From NCBI RefSeq assembly GCF_030813245.1, contig NZ_JAUSUA010000001.1, forward strand, positions 992,001-1,056,000: DNA of 64,000 bases. The letters run 5' to 3'. Origin of the DNA: Alkalicoccobacillus murimartini. Its GTDB lineage: Bacteria; Bacillota; Bacilli; Bacillales; Bacillaceae_D. Shown here in pieces: positions 57,451-64,000 of the stretch (position 1 is the first letter of the stretch; the number at the start of each line of letters is the position of its first letter). The notes below the pieces were generated by a model that was not told where the DNA came from, did no database searches, and worked only from the letters and a program-made list of their open reading frames with translations. Position numbers and translations under genes: made by a program.

Positions 57451-58755
57451 TTAGAATCGGTCAAGTAACCTTTTCTCTGTGTCTTCAAATGTCACTTCTT
57501 CATTGGTTGCTTGTTTGATAAAGGCTAAAATATCCGGATGAGCGCCAACTGCCTCATCAAGCTTTTGATTTGAGCCTCGCTTGTATGCTCCTATAGAAAT
57601 TAAATCCTCGGCATCTGTATATACAGCTAGCAATTCACGCAAATGTGACGCAGAAGCAAGGTGTTGTTCCGTCACAATATCACTCATTACTCGACTCACG
57701 CTTTTTAAAACGTTTATCGCTGGAAACTGGCCTTTGTTAGCTAAATTTCGATCTAATACTAAATGCCCGTCCAAAATTCCCCTAACAGCATCAGCTATAG
57801 GCTCATTCATATCGTCCCCATCAACCAGGACCGTATAAAATGCCGTGATACTGCCATGAACATTAGTTCCAGAACGTTCTAACAAACGGGGAAGCATCGC
57901 AAAAACAGAAGGTGGATACCCTTTTGTCGTTGGCGGTTCACCAATGGCTAATCCTATTTCCCTTTGTGCCATTGCGAAACGAGTGACTGAATCCATCATT
58001 AGATTGACACTTAATCCAAGGTCTCGGAAATATTCCGCGACGGCTGTTGCTGTCATTGCACCCTTTACTCGCATTAAAGCTGGTTGGTCCGATGTCACAA
58101 CGACTAATACCGTTTTCTTCATTCCTTCTTCGCCCAGATCCCTCTCAACGAAGTCCTTCACTTCACGTCCGCGCTCACCAATTAATGCAATCACATTTAC
58201 ATCTGCCGCAGAATGTTTAGCAATCATCGCAAGCAATGTACTTTTCCCCACACCACTTCCGGCAAAAATACCGATTCGTTGTCCCTTTCCAACACTGAAC
58301 AATCCGTCGATCACACGTACTCCTAAACTCAAACACTCCGTAATACGGGGACGTGATAATGGATTAGGAGGAGCTTTCTCTGCTGGAACTCTACTAAATG
58401 CGTTATCGTGAGTTATACCTGAAAGAGGTTGTCCAACCCCATCTATAACATGACCAATTAGATCTTTTCCCACCGGTATCGTTAATGGTTGTTCTGTGCA
58501 TTCAACTAAATTACCGGGAGCAATATCCACTGTATCTGAGAGTGGCATCAACAGCACACTATCCTCACGAAATCCAACTACTTCTGCACGAATACGCCCA
58601 TTGCCATCTCTTCCTGAATGGATGAAACAAATGTCACCTACAGCCGCATTTGGTCCGGAGGACTCAATCGTTAACCCCACCACTCTCGTTACTTTGCCAA
58701 ACCATTTATGAACAGAGAGAGAAGGGACAGCATCAAGAAGAGCTGGATTGATCAT
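57451..58755 (-). CDS. fliI: Flagellum-specific ATPase FliI
   Basis: A 434-aa F1-beta-like hexameric ATPase that energises flagellar export. Walker A GIFAGSGVGKSTLLAMIAKH lies near 160, ALIGERGREVKDFVERDLG and MDSVTRFAMAQREIGLAIGE follow. The start is the ATG at 58755 (MINPALLDAV), 8 nt after AAAGGAG, and matches the usual length. An ORF extension to 58848 lies inside fliH. It overlaps fliH by 23 nt. Confidence 0.96.
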   Translation of the reverse strand: MINPALLDAVPSLSVHKWFGKVTRVVGLTIESSGPNAAVGDICFIHSGRDGNGRIRAEVVGFREDSVLLMPLSDTVDIAPGNLVECTEQPLTIPVGKDLIGHVIDGVGQPLSGITHDNAFSRVPAEKAPPNPLSRPRITECLSLGVRVIDGLFSVGKGQRIGIFAGSGVGKSTLLAMIAKHSAADVNVIALIGERGREVKDFVERDLGEEGMKKTVLVVVTSDQPALMRVKGAMTATAVAEYFRDLGLSVNLMMDSVTRFAMAQREIGLAIGEPPTTKGYPPSVFAMLPRLLERSGTNVHGSITAFYTVLVDGDDMNEPIADAVRGILDGHLVLDRNLANKGQFPAINVLKSVSRVMSDIVTEQHLASASHLRELLAVYTDAEDLISIGAYKRGSNQKLDEAVGAHPDILAFIKQATNEEVTFEDTEKRLLDRF

Positions 58756-59527
58756 TCGAAAGCTCCTTTTGTTTCTGGAGTAATTGTTCCTTAATACTCG
58801 TAAGTTGTTCATCGACCGAGGCGTGTAAACGACCTTGTTTGGTTTCAATCAAACACGCTTTTTCATCTAGTTGGTGATCGGCAATAATTAGCATCTGAGT
58901 TGTTGAAGACAAAATAGATGTAAGCACATGTTTTTGCTCTAATACTTTTTGGTACCAATTAGGATGAACAAACAGCTTGAGATCTTCATGCTCTCGCGCT
59001 TCAAATACCTGCTTTTTTAAAAATTGAATTTTGTTCTCATCCTGATCTAATGTCTGTCCAAGAATTTTTTCAGCAAGAAGATATGCTAACTTAATCATTT
59101 GTGGTTCAGCTTGAGCCATAAGGTCGGCCCGTTGTAATTCTGCCTGCTGAAGAATGTCCTGAGCTTCAAGAATCTTATCGCTATAGGTAGCCCAAACGAC
59201 TTGCTCGGCTTCCTTATATCCCTCGTCGTAACCTTTTGTTCGATGTTCTTCAAAAAGTTGTTCAGCCTGACGGGACAACTCCTCTTCTTTACGCTCAAAA
59301 AGTTCTGTCAGTTGTTCAGATTGCAGCTCAGCTTCATCCATCATTTGCTGAGCTTGTTTCTCCATGTCCTGCAACCGGCGCTCGGCCTTCAATTGGGTTG
59401 AATGATCGTCTTCTACAGGTGAATATGAAAATTCTTGTTGTTGTAACTGCATCGGTTTAATTGTAATCATCCGTTGTGTTGTTAACTTAGTTTCAGAGTG
59501 AGATTTAATGATCCTAGACAAGGACAT
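58733..59527 (-). CDS. fliH: Flagellar assembly protein FliH
   Basis: A 264-aa negative regulator/stator of FliI. A Gln/Glu-rich coiled coil (about 40-130) precedes the C-terminal conserved region (LAYLLAEKILGQTLDQDENK near 150, then ACLIETKQGRLHASVDEQL). The ATG at 59527 (MSLSRIIKSHSE) follows GGAGG and overlaps fliG by 14 nt. Confidence 0.93.
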   Translation of the reverse strand: MSLSRIIKSHSETKLTTQRMITIKPMQLQQQEFSYSPVEDDHSTQLKAERRLQDMEKQAQQMMDEAELQSEQLTELFERKEEELSRQAEQLFEEHRTKGYDEGYKEAEQVVWATYSDKILEAQDILQQAELQRADLMAQAEPQMIKLAYLLAEKILGQTLDQDENKIQFLKKQVFEAREHEDLKLFVHPNWYQKVLEQKHVLTSILSSTTQMLIIADHQLDEKACLIETKQGRLHASVDEQLTSIKEQLLQKQKELSNDQSSSS

Positions 59528-60530
59528 CATCCCCTCCGCCTCTTGCAACAACAATTTCACCAGATTCTTCTAACTTACGAATAACGGCCACAATACGAGA
59601 TTGAGCTTCTTCTACATCACGCAAACGAACAGGTCCTTTGTATTCCATTTCATCTCGGAATGCGTCGGCCATACGCTGTGACATATTGCTGAATACCACT
59701 TCTTTTACTTCCTCGCTTGCTACTTTTAACGAAAGTTGTAAATCTTCATTTTCTACATCACGAATAATTCGCTGAATAGAACGGTTATCCAATGTTACGA
59801 TATCTTCAAATACAAACATCCGCTTCTTAATTTCTTCAGCAAGTTCAGGATCTTGAATTTCAAGTGCATCAAGTATGGTTCGTTCTGTTGACCGATCTAC
59901 TCCATTTAATACTTCTACAACGGCTTCTACTCCACCAGCTTCCGTATAATCCTGTGTCACGGTTTGGGAAAGCTTCTCCTCTAATATCATCTCAACTTGA
60001 CTAACAATTTCTGGTGATGTACTGTCCATTATCGCAATGCGTCTAGCGACATCAGCTTGTACTTCTTGTGCAAGCTCAGAAAGAATTTGCCCTGCTTGCG
60101 ATGAATCAAGATAAGAAAGGATCAACGCAATCGTTTGAGGGTGCTCATGTTGAATAAAGTTTAAAATCTGATTAGGATCCGCTTTTCGAGCAAAATCGAA
60201 CGGCCTAACTTGAAGGGTTGAAGTAAGGCGATTAATGATTTGCATCGCGCTGTCTTCCCCTAAAGCTTTTTCTAGAATACTTTTAGCGTAGCCAATCCCA
60301 CCTTGTGAGATATAATCCTGTGCCATCACAATGTGATGAAACTGTTCTAGTACTTCCTCTTTCACAGAGCTTTCAACTTTACGAATGTTAGAAATCTCTA
60401 ATGAGAGCTGTTCAATTTCTTCCTCTGATAAATGCTTATAAATTTGTGCAGAGACATCAGGGCCAAGCGATATAAGTAAAACAGCTGCTTTTTGCCTGCC
60501 CGTTAGTTCTTTATTTGTAGCTCTTGCCAC
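59514..60530 (-). CDS. fliG: Flagellar motor switch protein FliG
   Basis: A 338-aa rotor protein linking MS ring and C ring. KAAVLLISLGPDVSAQIYKH at the N-terminus, EHPQTIALILSYLDSSQAG in the middle domain and the charged torque helix NRSIQRIIRDVENEDLQLSL near the C-terminal third are characteristic. It lies 13 nt after fliF. Confidence 0.97.
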   Translation of the reverse strand: MARATNKELTGRQKAAVLLISLGPDVSAQIYKHLSEEEIEQLSLEISNIRKVESSVKEEVLEQFHHIVMAQDYISQGGIGYAKSILEKALGEDSAMQIINRLTSTLQVRPFDFARKADPNQILNFIQHEHPQTIALILSYLDSSQAGQILSELAQEVQADVARRIAIMDSTSPEIVSQVEMILEEKLSQTVTQDYTEAGGVEAVVEVLNGVDRSTERTILDALEIQDPELAEEIKKRMFVFEDIVTLDNRSIQRIIRDVENEDLQLSLKVASEEVKEVVFSNMSQRMADAFRDEMEYKGPVRLRDVEEAQSRIVAVIRKLEESGEIVVARGGGDDVLV

Positions 60531-60543
60531 TTCTCTGCCTCCC

Positions 60544-62148
60544 TTAATCTTCAGCTAGCCAAGAACGTAACAGCTTAGAGAATTCCTCAGGTCTCTCTTT
60601 TGCCATACTCTCAAGCTGCTTGCGTTTTTCATGAGCAGGTCCACTACCTTCTCTAGGCAAATCAGGAATCTCTTGTTTATCTATTCCTAATTGATTATCT
60701 AGCTCAAGCTCTTCCGTAGCGACTTCGAGTTGTTCCTGCTTTTTGCTTCTTGCTAGTAACACTACTAATACGATAACAGCGAGCAGTAATAATCCTGCTA
60801 AGACGTAGATCCAAGTAGGTACCGCTTGAGGATTCTCCGGATCTGCCAGTTCAGTTTTCCCAGCAAATTGATGAGATGTAACCATAATTTTAGAATTAAT
60901 TTCCTCTTGTGTTAAAGCTTCACCATCTACTTCGGGTAATGTTGTCCGAACAATGGTGCCTAGTATTTCTTGAACGTCGGCAATTTGCTGAGCAGGAAGT
61001 GTATCCATACCTTCTGGTGGCTCAAGCATTACTTGTAAACCAACATTTCGAATTTGATATGGGCTTTCTGTAATTTCACGATTAATTCGATTGACCTCAT
61101 TATTAATACGGTCTTCCGTTCGCTCCCATTCAGAATTCTCGTTGCCTTCACCTTCTACATAGTTCGGTATGCCCTCACCAGTTCCAGCCGTACCACCTTC
61201 AGGAACCGTCCCTTCACCCGTATAGGCTTCAGAAATCCGTTCTACACTAACAGCAATACCTTCCATATTCTCTTCGTCAACTGGTTCAACAAGTTGTTCT
61301 GTACGATTTTCTTGAGTAAAATCAATATCCGTAGTCACAGAGATTAGCACCTTATCGGGGCCAATCATAGTTCCTAGCATTTGTTGTAGATTACGCATCA
61401 TGTCCTGCTCAATTTCACGTTGAATGTTACGTTGTTGTTCAAAAGCAGCTAATGTAGAATCTCCATATGAATTACTTTCATAAGAGTAACTATTAAAGCT
61501 TTGATCAGATATAACAATATTTTCTATAGGTAAATTAGGTACACTCTTTGAAATAAGATGATAAAGTCCTTTTACTCTTTCTGGGTCGAGTTGAGTGCCA
61601 AACTGTAAATCTAATACGACGGCTGCCGTGGCAGATTCTTGAGTTGAGCTTAACCACACACTCTCCTCTGGCAACGTGATCATTACATTGGCATTTTGCA
61701 CACCATCAATATTTCTAATTAAATTAGCAATCTCTGTTTGAATGGCTGCTCGTTCCATCACTGTAAATTCATTATCAGTCATACCAAATCCCGAAGAATC
61801 AGAAAAAACCGAGTAATCAATACTTCCACTTTGAGGAATGCCTTCAGCTGCTAGTTCAACTTTTAAAGCATCTACATCTCTCTCAGGTACTTCAATTGTC
61901 ATTCCATCTTTAGATACCCGAGATGGAATCCCCTTAGAATCAAGTGTCTCTTTAATCTGCCCTGTTTCTTGAAGAGAAAGCTGGCTGTAAAGTGGCACAT
62001 ATGTTTGTCTAGTGGTGAAGTATGTAAGAGCCGCAATGAGTAACACAATAAGGATAAATCCAGCAGTCAGCCAGAGTTTTTGCATTGGCTCTTTTTGTGT
62101 CCAATATGTTTGTATACTATTCTTATATCTTGCTAATGTCTCGTTCAT
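60544..62148 (-). CDS. fliF: Flagellar MS-ring protein FliF
   Basis: A 534-aa ring protein with two membrane segments (about 25-45 and 440-460). The ring-building motifs lie between them: EERDVDALKVELAAEGIPQS-like PERDVDALKVELAAEGIPQS and MERAAIQTEIANLIRNIDGV. The C-terminal tail (to LLRSWLAED) binds FliG. The start is the ATG at 62148 (MNETLARYKN), 4 nt after AGGAGG; an upstream TTG/ATG extension to 62178 is rejected. Confidence 0.96.
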   Translation of the reverse strand: MNETLARYKNSIQTYWTQKEPMQKLWLTAGFILIVLLIAALTYFTTRQTYVPLYSQLSLQETGQIKETLDSKGIPSRVSKDGMTIEVPERDVDALKVELAAEGIPQSGSIDYSVFSDSSGFGMTDNEFTVMERAAIQTEIANLIRNIDGVQNANVMITLPEESVWLSSTQESATAAVVLDLQFGTQLDPERVKGLYHLISKSVPNLPIENIVISDQSFNSYSYESNSYGDSTLAAFEQQRNIQREIEQDMMRNLQQMLGTMIGPDKVLISVTTDIDFTQENRTEQLVEPVDEENMEGIAVSVERISEAYTGEGTVPEGGTAGTGEGIPNYVEGEGNENSEWERTEDRINNEVNRINREITESPYQIRNVGLQVMLEPPEGMDTLPAQQIADVQEILGTIVRTTLPEVDGEALTQEEINSKIMVTSHQFAGKTELADPENPQAVPTWIYVLAGLLLLAVIVLVVLLARSKKQEQLEVATEELELDNQLGIDKQEIPDLPREGSGPAHEKRKQLESMAKERPEEFSKLLRSWLAED

Positions 62149-62196
62149 GCGACCTCCTGGCAACCCTGCATAGTTCATTCATTCCGACCATGAATT

Positions 62197-62505
62197 TTAT
62201 ACCTGCATTCTCATGATTTCTTGATAAGCCTCCACAACTTTGTTTCGAACTTCAATGGTAGCTTGAAGTGAAACGGATGCTTTTTGACCAGTAATCATCA
62301 CATCATGAAGTTCAACTGGTTTGCCAAGCGCCAGATCTTCTGTTTTTTTACTCGATTCATTTTGCATGGTATTCACTTCAGACAACGCATTACTTAACGC
62401 CGCTTTAAAACTTGCTTGCGCTTCTCCAGGAGTTATTGATTCCGCTTTTATTGGATTTATTCCTTGCGTTGGATTAAATGGGCTTTGTAACGAAATTGGA
62501 TCCAT
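62197..62505 (-). CDS. fliE: Flagellar hook-basal body protein FliE
   Basis: A 102-aa rod-base adaptor. The C-terminal GKPVELHDVMITGQKASVSL plus VRNKVVEAYQEIMRMQV is the family signature. AGGAGG lies before the ATG. It lies 11 nt after flgC. Confidence 0.96.
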   Translation of the reverse strand: MDPISLQSPFNPTQGINPIKAESITPGEAQASFKAALSNALSEVNTMQNESSKKTEDLALGKPVELHDVMITGQKASVSLQATIEVRNKVVEAYQEIMRMQV

Positions 62506-62516
62506 ATCTTAACCTC

Positions 62517-62954
62517 CTATTTGCCGATCTCAAGTGTTTTTAGCAGCATATTTTTTGACGCGTTTAACGCCGTTACATTCGCTTCATATGAACGTGTTGC
62601 TCCCATAAGATCAACCATCTCTCTTAAAGGATCAACATTGGGCATTTCAACGTACCCTTCTTCATTTGCATCGGGATGATCGGGTTGGAATACCATTTTA
62701 AAAGGAGTAGTGTCCTGTTCTATGGCTGATACCTTTACTCCACCTAACTCTTTGTTTAGAAAAGATTGAAAGCTTTGATTTGACTGGTTTGGGGATAACG
62801 AGACCATTTTCCGTCTATATGGTTGCCACTCTCCATCAACTAGCTCTCCTCTGGTTGTTTCTGCATTAGCCATATTTGAAGAGACCACGTCCATCCGTAA
62901 TCTCTGAGCGGTTAATGCTGATGCACTTGCATGAAACCCATTAAACATCGACAT
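62517..62954 (-). CDS. flgC: Flagellar basal-body rod protein FlgC
   Basis: A 145-aa proximal rod protein. N-terminal FNGFHASASALTAQRLRMDV, VSSNMANAETTRG and C-terminal MGATRSYEANVTALNASKNM form the axial helices. It is 2 nt from flgB. Confidence 0.97.
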   Translation of the reverse strand: MSMFNGFHASASALTAQRLRMDVVSSNMANAETTRGELVDGEWQPYRRKMVSLSPNQSNQSFQSFLNKELGGVKVSAIEQDTTPFKMVFQPDHPDANEEGYVEMPNVDPLREMVDLMGATRSYEANVTALNASKNMLLKTLEIGK

Positions 62955-62956
62955 AC

Positions 62957-63355
62957 TTATTTACCTCCTCTTATAACAGATTGCAGAGAAGAGAATCGAC
63001 CATTCAGACGCTCAATGAGCGCATTGTACTGAATTTGATTTTCAGCAAGATCAGCCATTTCTTTATCGATATCTACTCCATTTCCATTGTGATGATATTG
63101 CCCTTTTAACCCGTCAAGTTTAGATGAACCACCTGAACTACCTTTGAAATCCACGTGTTGAGTTTGTGTTTTCTGTGCAGACAACGTTGGTTCTGCTAGC
63201 TCTCTTTCAAGAGATTGTGAGAATGGTTGTTGTTTTGGTTTGTATCCAGGTGTATCAGCATTGGCAATATTATCAGCAATAGACATCTGCTTTTGCTGAG
63301 CTTGATTAATACCTAGTTCAATAGACCGAAATGACGTACCTGAAAAAAGATCCAT
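62957..63355 (-). CDS. flgB: Flagellar basal-body rod protein FlgB
   Basis: A 132-aa proximal rod protein and first gene of the fla/che operon. MSIADNIANADTPGYKPKQQ holds the axial motif; the C-terminus has DLAENQIQYNALIERLNGRF. The start is the ATG at 63355 (MDLFSGTSFRS), 9 nt after GGAGGG; the ORF could extend to 63400 but without a site. Confidence 0.96.
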   Translation of the reverse strand: MDLFSGTSFRSIELGINQAQQKQMSIADNIANADTPGYKPKQQPFSQSLERELAEPTLSAQKTQTQHVDFKGSSGGSSKLDGLKGQYHHNGNGVDIDKEMADLAENQIQYNALIERLNGRFSSLQSVIRGGK

Positions 63356-63424
63356 GACAATTATCCCTCCAAAGCGTACAAAAACGACATTATTCTGCAA
63401 TAACTCTATATCTTTTTCACTACT

Positions 63425-63454
63425 TATAAGGAAATTGTACTCAAATTCGCAACC
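63425..63454 (-). promoter_or_regulatory. SigA-like promoter candidate for the fla/che operon
   Basis: The minus strand reads TTGCGA (63449-63454), 18 nt, TATAAG (63425-63430), about 70 nt upstream of flgB. B. subtilis fla/che has SigA and SigD promoters here. I find no clear SigD element, so other starts are possible. Confidence 0.4.
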
Positions 63455-63671
63455 ATTGTCTAACTATGTTTCTGTAAAACCTACAATTTACTATATAATA
63501 CCCATGTCTTTATACACTAATATTTAGCATTTATTTCTATTTATAGTTTTTTACTTCATGAATACGCTTACTCTTGGGTTTGTTTTGATTTTCCTTGCAT
63601 ATATTTACCCATATTTTTGATATTTTCAGGTTTGATTCTCATAATCAATTTCTTTAATGTTCCAAACATAC
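63455..63671. other. Gene-free codY-flgB spacer
   Basis: Together with the promoter region this is a gap of about 360 bp between flgB and the codY stop. It is very AT-rich with runs of TA steps and holds no ORF with a ribosome-binding site. It is the expected control region of the fla/che operon. I cannot assign CodY, DegU or SwrA-DegU sites with confidence. Confidence 0.6.
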
Positions 63672-63706
63672 AAAAAAGACCCTCCTTAAGGCGGGGGGTC
63701 TTTTTT
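63672..63706 (-). terminator. Intrinsic terminator after codY
   Basis: The stem AAAAAAGACCC/GGGTCTTTTTT (63672-63682 with 63696-63706) has T-tracts on both strands, so it can act bidirectionally. It starts 12 nt past the codY stop. Confidence 0.9.
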
Positions 63707-63717
63707 CACACATATGG

Positions 63718-64000
63718 TTATTTCGCTTTCATACGCTCTAATTCATTTAAGAATTTATCATTCAGGACCTTAATATACGTTCCTTTCATTCCTAACGAAC
63801 GTGATTCAATGACACCTGCACTTTCAAGCTTGCGAAGTGCATTAACAATAACAGAACGTGTAATACCTACTCGATCAGCTACCTTACTTGCAACAAGAAG
63901 CCCTTCTCTACCATCAAGCTCCTCAAAGATATGCTCTACTGCTTCAAGCTCACTATATGAAAGAGAGCTAATCGCCATTTGAACAACAGCTTTGCTTCTA
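63718..64000 (-). CDS. codY: GTP-sensing pleiotropic regulator CodY (5' part outside window)
   Basis: The last 93 residues of CodY are visible; the N-terminal GAF ligand domain lies beyond the right edge. The DNA-binding helix-turn-helix is present ([20 protein letters not shown] then [20 protein letters not shown]). CodY senses branched-chain amino acids and GTP and represses stationary-phase genes. In B. subtilis codY precedes flgB, as here. Confidence 0.97.
   Translation of the reverse strand, partial: RSKAVVQMAISSLSYSELEAVEHIFEELDGREGLLVASKVADRVGITRSVIVNALRKLESAGVIESRSLGMKGTYIKVLNDKFLNELERMKAK

Noticed and set aside
58756-58848. 31-residue N-terminal extension of FliI
   Set aside because: It overlaps fliH fully, lacks a ribosome-binding site and makes FliI longer than its family. 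The ATG at 58755 has AAAGGAG 8 nt before.
63620-63660. CodY box upstream of flgB
   Set aside because: A half-site like CTGAAAAT is present on the minus strand, but the other half does not match AATTTTC.

Overview
The window is one strand-coherent stretch of the core chromosome of a low-GC, endospore-forming, flagellated Bacillota. Every gene I can support lies on the minus strand, so transcription runs from base 64000 towards base 1. Gene order follows the Bacillus subtilis block codY - fla/che - rpsB-tsf-pyrH-frr - uppS-cdsA-dxr-rasP-proS-polC - rimP-nusA-infB - truB-ribF-rpsO-pnp - ylxY-mlpA-ymxH - spoVF/dap - rnjB-tepA-ylzJ-spoIIIE - ymfC-ymfF. The spore genes (spoVFA/B, spoIIIE, the ymxH family) and the CodY/CheC/CheD/FliY set point to Bacillaceae. 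I cannot name the species from sequence alone. There is no tRNA, rRNA, IS element, prophage or CRISPR.

Layout in transcription order: (1) 63718-64000, the 3' end of codY and its terminator. (2) 63355 down to 38460, a 25-kb fla/che operon: rod and basal-body genes flgB-flgC-fliE-fliF-fliG; export ATPase and stator-side genes fliH-fliI-fliJ-motE; hook genes fliK-flgD-(flg_new)-flgE; switch and chemotaxis genes fliL-fliM-fliY-cheY; export gate fliO-P-Q-R-flhB-flhA; number/placement genes flhF-flhG; adaptation genes cheB-cheC-cheD; sigD, an unrecognised small gene and swrB. cheA and cheW, which sit between cheB and cheC in B. subtilis, are absent. (3) 38308-34348, translation and envelope-lipid genes. 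(4) 34326-24945, cdsA to polC. (5) 24768-15064, the rimP-nusA-infB operon, then truB-ribF, rpsO and pnp. (6) 14961-7451, ylxY-mlpA, ymxH, and the dipicolinate/diaminopimelate operon. (7) 7218-1, rnjB, tepA-ylzJ, spoIIIE-ymfC and the start of ymfF.

Transcription units are separated by recognisable intrinsic terminators (hairpin plus T-tract on the minus strand), and several SigA-like promoters can be read. Many genes start at GTG or TTG, and many neighbours overlap by 4-23 nt, as expected for translationally coupled operons.

The least ordinary stretch is 4991-5480, between rnjB and tepA. It holds eight 41-bp tandem repeats (5155-5480). On the tepA-coding strand, most of these carry a Shine-Dalgarno-like motif, a start codon and a nine-codon mini-ORF. 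It also holds a 25-codon ORF whose stop overlaps the tepA start. Other points: the missing cheA/cheW, a 24-bp inverted repeat that swallows the ymxH stop codon, a YlxY deacetylase lacking its catalytic Asp motif, a polC gene without a conventional well-placed start codon, and leader hairpins in front of rimP-nusA, rpsB and spoIIIE.
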